Part shown: one piece after another, positions 24,466 to 31,232 of the stretch | How positions within the stretch are numbered: the first letter of the stretch is position 1 | How the letters are laid out: every line of letters starts with the position of its first letter | From: Actinomycetota bacterium | GTDB taxonomy: Bacteria > Actinomycetota > Thermoleophilia > Gaiellales > F1-60-MAGs149 | Reading direction: 5' to 3' | Assembly: GCA_005798855.1 (NCBI GenBank) | Contig: SYIF01000127.1 | Location: 1-33,020, forward strand | Length of the DNA: 33,020 nucleotides | Notes under the pieces: generated by a model | What the model saw: only the letters and a program-made list of their open reading frames with translations | Databases searched by the model: none | Told to the model about the DNA's origin: nothing | Translations under genes and position numbers: made by a program

Positions 24466-25464
24466 ATGACTGACCGCCTCCGCATTCTCCACGCGCCCCT
24501 CAATATCGCGGGTGGGCCTGAGGCGTTGAGTGCCGGACTGAACGAGTTTGGCTGTGACAGTCGACTGATGGTCTTTACGCGTCAGCCGTTTCGCGACGGC
24601 TCCGATATCAACCTGCATTTGCGGCAGGGTGGTGGCCCGGTCAACCTCGCGCTCAATCTCCCCAAGCAGGCCTACGCGTTGGGTCGCGCGATTCCGAACT
24701 ACGACATCTTCCAGTTCCACTTTGGCGTCACGATCGTGCCCAAGCGCATCAATCTGCCTCTGTTGGGCCGGCTCGCAAAGGGTCGCGTTTTCCACTTCTG
24801 GGGCTCGGACCTCCGCGACGCACCCGTGTCGAAATGGGATTACGCACTCCGCCATGCCGACGCCGCCGTCGTCGGCTCGTACGCGATTCTGCCGCGTGCG
24901 CCGCGCGCAGCCGACTGGCCCGACTACGACGTCGTACCGCCCGGGATCAACCTCGAGACCTGGCAGCCCGCTGTGCCAACCCCTGGCAAAACGATTCGCA
25001 TCGTGCACGCACCATCGCGACGGCGCTCAAAGGGCACGGAGGCTGTACTCGAGGCGGTCTCCACGTTGCAGAGCGAGGGCGCTCCGATCGAGCTCGATCT
25101 CGTCGAGAACACGCCAAACGATCAGGCGCGGCTGCGCTACGCCGCGGCCGACCTCGTAATCGACCAGCTCAACGTCGGCTGGTACGGCCTCTTCTCGATT
25201 GAATCGATGGCGCTCGGCAAGCCCTGCATCGTCCGTCTCGACCCCGAGGCGGTCGCCGCAACCGAGGCCGCCTTCGACACCAAGATCCCTCTGGTCAACG
25301 CGGACAAGGACACGCTGGTTGAAGTTCTGCGGGGTCTCGTTCGCGAGCCTGAGCAGCTAACCGAGATCGGCCACGCCTCGCGCGCCTACGTTGAGGCAGT
25401 GCACGGCCACACGGCAATCGCCGAGCGGATGCTCAACGTCTATCGCCGTCGCGGATTGGCGTAA
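24466..25464 (+). CDS. Glycosyltransferase, GT4-like, shorter form
   Basis: This 332-residue GT-B protein starts MTDRLRILHAPLNIAGGPEALSAGLNEFG. It contains FHFWGSDLRDAP, VVPPGINLETWQP and HAPSRRRSKGTEAVLEAV (start of the donor-binding half), then GWYGLFSIESMALGKPCIVRLDPEA, which places the conserved glutamate E of the E-x7-E region. Family members move a sugar from a nucleotide donor onto a growing glycan. It is shorter than the divergent neighbour, and the proteins are alike only at MTD-x-LRIL at the start. No Shine-Dalgarno is present; TACACT stands 8 nt before the ATG. Confidence 0.85.
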   Translation: MTDRLRILHAPLNIAGGPEALSAGLNEFGCDSRLMVFTRQPFRDGSDINLHLRQGGGPVNLALNLPKQAYALGRAIPNYDIFQFHFGVTIVPKRINLPLLGRLAKGRVFHFWGSDLRDAPVSKWDYALRHADAAVVGSYAILPRAPRAADWPDYDVVPPGINLETWQPAVPTPGKTIRIVHAPSRRRSKGTEAVLEAVSTLQSEGAPIELDLVENTPNDQARLRYAAADLVIDQLNVGWYGLFSIESMALGKPCIVRLDPEAVAATEAAFDTKIPLVNADKDTLVEVLRGLVREPEQLTEIGHASRAYVEAVHGHTAIAERMLNVYRRRGLA

Positions 25465-25505
25465 GCGTGCTGTACGGCCTCGGGCCCTGTCATGACCCGG
25501 AGGAC

Positions 25506-25534
25506 TATGTGGCTATGTGTTTATGTGATATGTT
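25506..25534 (+). promoter_or_regulatory. TATGTG direct repeats in toxin-antitoxin promoter
   Basis: TATGTG occurs at 25506, 25514 and 25522 (8-bp period), followed by TATGTT (25529-25534), which is also a good -10 box 6 nt before the antitoxin ATG. The first repeat sits exactly 17 bp before the -10, where the -35 should be. This fits an autoregulatory operator for a ribbon-helix-helix antitoxin. Confidence 0.55.
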
Positions 25535-25540
25535 CAGCGC

Positions 25541-25777
25541 ATGCCACAACTGCACCTCTATGTCTCTGATGCTGTCGCGGACACGATGCGCGCGCGTGCA
25601 CAGACGGAGGAACTCCCACTCAGTCGATATCTGGCAAAGGTGGTCACCGATTCGGTGACGGCCGGATGGCCAGCTGGGTATTTCGAAACCGTCTTTGGTA
25701 GCAGCCCCGACTTCGAAGTCCCTGACTGGCCCGACTACTCACCGCTTGAACCTTGGGACGGCACGCCCGACGCATGA
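25541..25777 (+). CDS. Ribbon-helix-helix antitoxin (VapB-like)
   Basis: This 78-residue protein has an N-terminal strand-helix-helix pattern (LHLYVSDAVADTMRARAQTEELPLSRYLAKVV, 4-35) typical of ribbon-helix-helix DNA-binding antitoxins. An acidic, aromatic C-terminal tail (FEVPDWPDYSPLEPWDG, 58-74) is of the kind that wraps and inhibits a PIN toxin. The toxin gene starts within its stop codon (ATGA). It would bind the TATGTG repeats in its own promoter (inference). Family assignment rests on layout and partner rather than strong sequence signatures. Confidence 0.75.
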   Translation: MPQLHLYVSDAVADTMRARAQTEELPLSRYLAKVVTDSVTAGWPAGYFETVFGSSPDFEVPDWPDYSPLEPWDGTPDA

Positions 25778-26175
25778 AGCGCATCCTCGATACCTCCGTC
25801 TTTGTCGATGCTTTACGCGGCAACGATGAGGTGCGCGAGCGGATGCAGGCCCACGACCCCGCAGGCCTCGCGACCTGCAGCATTGTGCGAGGCGAACTGA
25901 TGGTCGTCGTCGGCAGGTCGCGCGATTCGCAGCGAGAACACTTCCGTGTCGATCTCATGCTGCACCCAATCGCGATGTTCAACTTCGATGATCGCGCAGC
26001 GCGTGCCTTCGGCATCCTCACCGTCATGCTCCAAAAGGCCGGCACAATGATTGGCGTTCCCGATCTGATGATCGCGGCTACCGCTCTGTCGCGCGGAGCC
26101 ATCGTCGTGACGTCGAATCCTAATAATTTTGGACGCGTACCCGGCCTCGTCACCGAAAACTGGCGCACCCGCTAG
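25774..26175 (+). CDS. PIN-domain ribonuclease toxin (VapC-like)
   Basis: This 133-residue PIN-domain protein has acidic residues at D6 (ILDTSVFVDAL), E41 (RGELM) and D97 (VPDLMIAATAL), followed by VVTSNPNNFGRVPGL. The fourth acidic position often found in that last block appears as asparagine. VapC toxins cleave tRNA or rRNA when freed from their antitoxin. The ATG at 25774 overlaps the antitoxin stop by 4 nt, so the pair is translationally coupled. A 21-nt longer reading (GTG-like codon at 25753) would lie inside the antitoxin and is unlikely. Confidence 0.88.
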   Translation: MKRILDTSVFVDALRGNDEVRERMQAHDPAGLATCSIVRGELMVVVGRSRDSQREHFRVDLMLHPIAMFNFDDRAARAFGILTVMLQKAGTMIGVPDLMIAATALSRGAIVVTSNPNNFGRVPGLVTENWRTR

Positions 26176-26198
26176 AGCAGCAGAGCGGCCCAACCCGG

Positions 26199-26204
26199 TA
26201 GACT
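26199..26204 (+). promoter_or_regulatory. -10 box of the epimerase operon
   Basis: TAGACT stands 6 nt before the GTG start at 26211, in the 35-bp gap after the toxin gene. No -35 consensus is obvious. It supports the GTG start and a separate promoter for the four-gene operon. Confidence 0.45.
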
Positions 26205-26210
26205 CCGCAC

Positions 26211-27182
26211 GTGCTGAAGGGCAAGAAATTCTTTCTGACGGGCGGCGCCGGCTTTATTGGCACGACGATTGCGCGGCTGTTGGCAGACGACAACGACGTT
26301 GTCCTGTACGACAACCTGCACAACAACGCGTTGCAGCACACGGATCTCGGGCAGCACCCGAATATCACCTTAGTTCAGGGCGACATTCTCGACCTTGAAC
26401 TCCTGCGCAAGTCGGCCGCGGATGCCACGCACATCATTCATATGGCTGCAATCGCCGGCGTGGCGACGGTGCTCAAGAGCCCGGTGCGCACGATGCGCGT
26501 CAACCTGATGGGCACCGCGAATGTCGCAGAGGTCGCACAGGGTCTTGGCAGCCAGTTGGAGCGGCTCGTTGATTTCTCGACAAGTGAGGTCTTTGGACGC
26601 CACGCCTACAAGGTTGAAGAGACGCACGAGATGTCGGGTGGCCAAGTCGGCGAGGCCCGTTGGTCGTATGCGGTCTCGAAACTGGCGGGCGAGTTCTTCT
26701 TGCATGCGTACTTCGAGGAGTACGGCGTGCCCGTCGCAGTCGTACGCCCCTTCAATATTTACGGTCCGAACCAGATCGGCGTCGGCGCGATCCACCATTT
26801 CGTGCGCCATGCGATCGCGAACGAGGAGATCACCGTCCATAACGACGGTGCCCAGATTCGCGCCTGGTGCTACATGGACGACATTGCCGACGCGGTCCTC
26901 GAGATCCTCGAGAACGACGCGGCGATCGGGCAGTCCTTCAACATCGGTAACCCCCGCAGCGTCTGCACGACCTATGACCTCGCGCTGCGCATCAAGCGCC
27001 TTGCCAACTCGGAGTCGCCAGTCGTCTTTAAGCCGCTCGAGTACACCGACGTTGAGATCCGCATCCCCGACATCACGCAATCACGCGAGCTGCTCAAGTG
27101 GGAACCGAAGGTCGACCTCGATGAGGGCCTCTTGCGCACGATTGAGTGGTACCGCGCGGAGGCTGGCTCCGCCGCGAAGTGA
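26211..27182 (+). CDS. NAD-dependent nucleotide-sugar epimerase/dehydratase
   Basis: This 323-residue extended SDR has GGAGFIG (11-17) for NAD, HMAAIAGV, STS (123-125) and the catalytic Y153-AVSK-157 pair, followed by RPFNIYGPNQIGVGAIHHFV. It interconverts or dehydrates a nucleotide-activated sugar in the cytoplasm; the exact sugar cannot be read. It opens an operon in which the next three genes overlap one another by 4 nt. Its stop overlaps the ATP-grasp GTG start (GTGA, 27179-27182). The start codon is GTG, placed 6 nt after TAGACT. Confidence 0.92.
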   Translation: MLKGKKFFLTGGAGFIGTTIARLLADDNDVVLYDNLHNNALQHTDLGQHPNITLVQGDILDLELLRKSAADATHIIHMAAIAGVATVLKSPVRTMRVNLMGTANVAEVAQGLGSQLERLVDFSTSEVFGRHAYKVEETHEMSGGQVGEARWSYAVSKLAGEFFLHAYFEEYGVPVAVVRPFNIYGPNQIGVGAIHHFVRHAIANEEITVHNDGAQIRAWCYMDDIADAVLEILENDAAIGQSFNIGNPRSVCTTYDLALRIKRLANSESPVVFKPLEYTDVEIRIPDITQSRELLKWEPKVDLDEGLLRTIEWYRAEAGSAAK

Positions 27183-28453
27183 CGACCCCGGCCCTCGTCG
27201 TTCTTGGCGCCGGGCTCTCGCAGCGACCACTCGTTGAGCGTGCGCGGGCCCGCGGGTTGACGACGTGCGTTGTGGATGGTCGGACCGATCGCCCGGCTGC
27301 GGCGGCCGCTGATGTCTTCGTCCACCAGGACTTCTCCGACGTGCCTGGCACGATCGCTGCGCTCGAGGCAGCCGGTGTCGAGACGATCGGCGTGTGCTCG
27401 ATGGGATCGGAGCAGGCGGTCGTGCCGGGTGCGCGCCTCGCCGAGGCGCTTGGCCTGCCCGGTCTTCCGGTCTCGGCGGCGCTGGCCGCGACGGACAAGC
27501 TTGTGCAGCGCGGCCTCTACCGCGACCACGGTGTCCCCTCCGCTGGCTTCGCCGCTGCGCGCACGCTCGATGAGGCGCTGGCCGCGTACGACGAGCTGGG
27601 CCTGCGCGTGATCATCAAGCCGACCGACGGCGCCGCCCAGCGCGGCGTTAGCGACGTACAGTCGCGAGGCGACGTGGCAGCGGCCGTTGAGCACGCGATC
27701 CGCGAATCGCGGACAGGCGAGCTTATCGTCGAGGAGCACCTGTCGGGCCGCGAGTACACCGTGAATGCCTTCGTGCTCGGCGGCGTCTTCCACCCAGTCA
27801 GCGTGACGCTGCGCGACCTCGCGCCCGAGCCAGCCGTCGGTATCTGCATGGCGCACCGGTATCCGTGCGGCCGCTCCGATCAGGACGTGGCGACGATCAT
27901 CGACGTCGTGCGTCAGGCGACGATGGCGATCGGTATCGACGCCGCACCCGTCTACGCGCAGGTGCGCTTCGGTGACGACGGGGCCCGCATGATTGAGTGT
28001 GGTGCGCGCCTTGGCGGTGGCAGCGACGCACAGTTGGCGCGACTCGTGGTTGGCGTCGACCTGATGGAGACCGTCCTTGATACTGCACTCGGCGAGACCA
28101 GCCACACAAGCCTCGTGCCGCGCCCGACCGCAGAGCCCTTCGGCCACTCGCGCTTTGTGATCCCCCTCGCGCCGGGGCGGATCTCCCGTGCCGACCCCGG
28201 TACAGTCGCCGACCTGCCGGGCGTGCACGACGTCGGCTTTTTCCACCAGGCCGGCCAGATCGTGCCACCGCTCTGGTCGGCTTCGGGACGGCTCGGTGTG
28301 CTGCTGATGACAGCCGCCTCGGATGCCGAGCTCGACGCGCGGACAGAGGCGGCGCTCGCCGCTCTGCACGTCATCATCGAGCCCATGGGAGATGCCGAAG
28401 CAATGGCCGCATGGACGGAGCAGTTGAAGCGCGAGCGGACGGGCAGCGCATGA
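27179..28453 (+). CDS. ATP-grasp ligase, second of three
   Basis: This 424-residue protein has a preATP domain (VVLGAGLSQRPLVERARARGL), the nucleotide lysine and glycine-rich loop IIKPTDGAAQRGVSDV (145-160), EEHLSGREYTVNAFV (185-199), and the metal-binding MIECGARLGGGSDAQL (271-286). It resembles the PurK/BacD/L-amino-acid-ligase branch. It should activate a carboxylate with ATP and attach it to an amine. GTG 27179 is the start because it overlaps the epimerase stop as GTGA; the frame is open further upstream only inside the epimerase gene. Its stop overlaps the next gene as ATGA. Confidence 0.87.
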   Translation: MTTPALVVLGAGLSQRPLVERARARGLTTCVVDGRTDRPAAAAADVFVHQDFSDVPGTIAALEAAGVETIGVCSMGSEQAVVPGARLAEALGLPGLPVSAALAATDKLVQRGLYRDHGVPSAGFAAARTLDEALAAYDELGLRVIIKPTDGAAQRGVSDVQSRGDVAAAVEHAIRESRTGELIVEEHLSGREYTVNAFVLGGVFHPVSVTLRDLAPEPAVGICMAHRYPCGRSDQDVATIIDVVRQATMAIGIDAAPVYAQVRFGDDGARMIECGARLGGGSDAQLARLVVGVDLMETVLDTALGETSHTSLVPRPTAEPFGHSRFVIPLAPGRISRADPGTVADLPGVHDVGFFHQAGQIVPPLWSASGRLGVLLMTAASDAELDARTEAALAALHVIIEPMGDAEAMAAWTEQLKRERTGSA

Positions 28454-29100
28454 GCGACTTCTCGCCGGCGGGCTACGTCGAGCTGCTTGAGGCGATCAAA
28501 GCCGGGCGCTACCGCCTGCGCCCGTTTACAGTCGAGCAACCGGCCGAGCAGATGCTGTTTCTGCGCCACGACATTGACGTGTCGCTCGAGGACGCCGTTG
28601 CGATGGCCGAGCTTGAGCACGCGCACCACATTCGTGCCACCTACCTGCTGATGACGCGCAGCATCTTCTACAACCTTGCCTCACCCGCTGGCCTTGCTGC
28701 GGTGGCGCGGCTGCGAGATCTCGGCCACTGGGTCGGCCACCACGCCCTGCACCCGCACACCGATCCGGTCGTAGACTTGGGCTTTGACCCCGTGATGGCC
28801 TGGCACAACCCGGACCCCGCCTACATGGCCGACGCCGTGCCGGGCTGGGTGAACGTCATGGAGTCCCGGTTTACCAGCGACTTCGTGTGGACCTACCGCT
28901 CGGATTCGAACCAGGCGTGGCGCCGCGGCGATCCCGTCGAAGATCTGGCTGCTGGGCGCTTCCCGTGGCTACAGCTGCTGATCCACCCCGTGCTCTGGAT
29001 GGGTGGCACAAACGGGATGGCCGCCACGGCCGAGGCCTTCCTCGACCGCGATCGCACCCGCCGCCTCGAGCACCTGCACCGGGACGACCTGGACCTGTGA
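28450..29100 (+). CDS. Polysaccharide deacetylase-like (NodB/CE4-fold) protein
   Basis: This 216-residue protein shows the LRHDID metal motif (39-43) of the NodB fold, then SLEDAVAMAELEHAHHIRATYLLM, the strand GHWVGHHALHPH (92-103) where the zinc histidines are expected, YRSDSNQAWRRGDP (149-162) and LLIHPVLWMG (176-185). This layout is seen in small deacetylase-like proteins of surface-glycan clusters. It probably removes an acyl group from an amino sugar, although the HxxxH motif is not the textbook form. The start ATG overlaps the previous stop (ATGA) and its stop overlaps the next start (GTGA). Confidence 0.75.
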   Translation: MSDFSPAGYVELLEAIKAGRYRLRPFTVEQPAEQMLFLRHDIDVSLEDAVAMAELEHAHHIRATYLLMTRSIFYNLASPAGLAAVARLRDLGHWVGHHALHPHTDPVVDLGFDPVMAWHNPDPAYMADAVPGWVNVMESRFTSDFVWTYRSDSNQAWRRGDPVEDLAAGRFPWLQLLIHPVLWMGGTNGMAATAEAFLDRDRTRRLEHLHRDDLDL

Positions 29101-30137
29101 GCACCGAGCCGCTGACCATCCTCGTGACCGCCGTCGGCTCGCCCGGCTCGGCTGCGCTGCTGCGCGCGCTGAAGCAAAACGGCGAGCGCCCGGTGCGCAT
29201 CGTCGGCACCGACCTGCGCGAGGAAAACGTCGGGCGTTTCCACTGCGACGCCTTCAGCACCGTGCCCGAGGGCTCGGACCCCGCCTTCGGCCCAGCGATC
29301 CTCGAGCTGGCCCAGCGCGAGAGCGCTCGCGTCGTGTTGCCCCAGGCCTCGTTCGACCTCGCGGGCCTGGCCGAGCTACGCGCCGAGTTCGTGGCGGCCG
29401 GCATCGCACTGATTTGCTCGACGCCCGCGGCCGTGCGTGCGGCCGACAGCAAGCACGCCACGCTCGAGCTGTGCGAGCGACTCGGCGTGCGCGCCCCGGC
29501 CTTCCGCGTTGTGCGTGGTGGAGCTGCGGTGGCCGCTGCCGCCCGCGAGCTCGGCTATCCGGGCAGTGACATCTGCATGAAGCCCGTCGTAGCGGCGGGC
29601 TCGCGTGGCTTCCACGTCATTTCCACGAATGTCGACGCCCGCCACCAGCTGCTGCACGAGCGGCCCGGCGCGATGCCGCTGCGGCTCGAGGACGTCGAAC
29701 GCATCCTCGGTGACGACGAGACCGAGCTTCTCGTGATGGAGCTCGTCACCGGCCTCGAACGCACGGTCGACGGCTACGCGGAAACCGGCCGAATCGTGCT
29801 CGGGCACCCGAAGACGCGTGAGGCCATGCGTGCCGGCCTCGCCATGCGCTTCGAGACGCTCGACGCGCCCGAGCTGATGCAGGTCGCCGAAACGCTCGTG
29901 GCAGGCTTCGCCCTCGATGGGTTCTTCAACCTGCAGCTGATTGGCGACGCTGTGCTCGAGCTGAACCCCCGCATCTCGACGATCGTCTACCAGGACGACC
30001 TCAACCTGCCGTGGCTCGGCATCCGCCGCGCCCTCGGCGAGCTGACCGACGACGAGGCTGCCACGGCACAGGCCCGCGTCCGCTCGGGGCGGATCGCTCT
30101 GCGCTACTTCGACCAGCTCGAGTACGACCCGAACTAA
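29097..30137 (+). CDS. ATP-grasp ligase, third of three (carbamoyl-phosphate-synthase-like)
   Basis: This 346-residue protein has an N-terminal Rossmann-like domain (ILVTAVGSPGSAALLRALKQNG, 8-29), TDLREENVGRFHCD, the nucleotide-binding ICMKPVVAAGSRGFHVIS (159-176), LLVMELVTGLERTVDGYAETG and the metal-binding FFNLQLIGDAVLELNPRIST. It resembles the CarB-like ATP-grasp proteins of surface-polysaccharide clusters. The GTG at 29097 overlaps the deacetylase-like stop (GTGA). The stop TAA (30135-30137) shares bases with the stop of the convergent aminotransferase. It ends the four-gene operon. The chemistry is an acyl-phosphate ligation; substrates are unknown. Confidence 0.85.
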   Translation: MSTEPLTILVTAVGSPGSAALLRALKQNGERPVRIVGTDLREENVGRFHCDAFSTVPEGSDPAFGPAILELAQRESARVVLPQASFDLAGLAELRAEFVAAGIALICSTPAAVRAADSKHATLELCERLGVRAPAFRVVRGGAAVAAAARELGYPGSDICMKPVVAAGSRGFHVISTNVDARHQLLHERPGAMPLRLEDVERILGDDETELLVMELVTGLERTVDGYAETGRIVLGHPKTREAMRAGLAMRFETLDAPELMQVAETLVAGFALDGFFNLQLIGDAVLELNPRISTIVYQDDLNLPWLGIRRALGELTDDEAATAQARVRSGRIALRYFDQLEYDPN

Positions 30138-31210
30138 CCCAGCGCAGAAGCAAGCGCCGCAATCACGGACGCAACATCCTCGTCGCTCATCGCTGTGTGC
30201 ACGGGAAGTGCGAAACCGCGATCGACGATGTCCTCGGCGATTGGAGCCGATTGTCCGAGTTCGACAAGGCTGCCAATGCGCGTCATGGCGTAGGAGAGGA
30301 TGCCCGCGCCAATGCCCTGAGCCTGCATCGCCGCAACAAACGCATCGCGGTCAAGGCCAGGTGGGACGACAGCGCCAAAGGTCTGCTCGTTGACGGCCGC
30401 GCCAGCCGGATGCTGCTGAAACTCGATACCAAGCGCCCGCAGCGCAGAGCGGTAGGCCGTGCAGATCTCGCGGCGCCGACTGATCATGTCGTCGAGGCGC
30501 CCAAGTTGGACAAGGCCGATCGCCGCCTGCATCTCCGTCAGGCGCGCATTCGGACCAGGCTCGACGAAGACGCCCGGCGTGCTCTGACCATGGTTGTGGA
30601 GGACGCGTAGGCGGTCGGCGAGAGCGTCGTCGTCGGTCAGACACGCCCCGCCCTCGCCCGTCGTCAAGACCTTGCGTGGATGGAATGAGAGGCAGGAGAT
30701 GACGCCGAACGAGCCGCAAGGCTGGCCATTCAGCGTGCTGCCAATTGCGCAGGCTGCGTCCTCGATGATTGGCAGATCGGGCAGTGCCGCGGCGATGGCG
30801 GGCTGGTCCGCCGGTACGCCGAATTGGCCGATCGCAATCACGGCCGTCGTGGCCGTCGTTCGAGCCGCTGCCAAACCAAGCGCTTCGCCATTCCACGTGG
30901 CTTGATCAATGTCGACGAGGCGCGGCGTTGCGCCAACCCAGGCGGCGACGTGTGCCGGGCTCGGCCACGACATCGCTGGCACCAAGACCTCACCACTATC
31001 GATGTCGAGCGCGCGCAGCGCGAGCTCGAGCGCGGCCGTGCCGTTGGCAACGGCGATCGCGTGCTTACGACCGCAGCGTTCGGCCAGCCCCTGCTCAAAC
31101 TCCTGGACGAGCGCGCCCGAGATCAGCATGCCGCTCTCGAGCACACGCGTGACGGCAGCGATCTCCTCCGCTCCGAGCGCAGGTCTGGCAATCGGGACAC
31201 GGATTGTCAC
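30134..31210 (-). CDS. DegT/DnrJ/EryC1-family sugar aminotransferase
   Basis: This 358-residue PLP enzyme has the family blocks VPIARPALGAEEIAAVTRVLESG at the N-terminus, CGRKHAIAVANGTAALELALRAL, PAMSWPSPAHV, IIEDAACAIGS (D151) and SFHPRKVLTTGEGG with the PLP lysine K180. It transfers an amino group to a keto-sugar nucleotide, so the surface polymer probably contains an amino sugar. The GTG at 31210 is preferred, with TATTCT 6 nt upstream; ATG-like codons further up lie inside the flippase gene. It lies 22 bp after the flippase stop on the same strand, and its stop shares the CTAA bases with the convergent ATP-grasp gene. Confidence 0.93.
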   Translation of the reverse strand: MTIRVPIARPALGAEEIAAVTRVLESGMLISGALVQEFEQGLAERCGRKHAIAVANGTAALELALRALDIDSGEVLVPAMSWPSPAHVAAWVGATPRLVDIDQATWNGEALGLAAARTTATTAVIAIGQFGVPADQPAIAAALPDLPIIEDAACAIGSTLNGQPCGSFGVISCLSFHPRKVLTTGEGGACLTDDDALADRLRVLHNHGQSTPGVFVEPGPNARLTEMQAAIGLVQLGRLDDMISRRREICTAYRSALRALGIEFQQHPAGAAVNEQTFGAVVPPGLDRDAFVAAMQAQGIGAGILSYAMTRIGSLVELGQSAPIAEDIVDRGFALPVHTAMSDEDVASVIAALASALG

Positions 31211-31216
31211 AGGCGG

Positions 31217-31222
31217 AGAATA
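31217..31222 (-). promoter_or_regulatory. -10 box of the DegT aminotransferase gene
   Basis: TATTCT on the minus strand is 6 nt before the GTG start at 31210, inside the 22-bp gap after the flippase stop. No good -35 is visible. The gene may be transcribed from here as well as from the flippase promoter. Confidence 0.45.
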
Positions 31223-31232
31223 CCCGGCATGG

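Noticed and set aside
24361-24466. Upstream start for the minus-strand glycosyltransferase inside the divergent region
   Set aside because: The frame is open to 24466, but it would run through the palindrome and promoter boxes. MTDCLRIL at 24361 matches the usual N-terminus of the family.
26972-28369. 465-codon open frame on the minus strand opposite the epimerase and ATP-grasp genes
   Set aside because: It spans two real overlapping genes. Its composition is that of an antisense frame.
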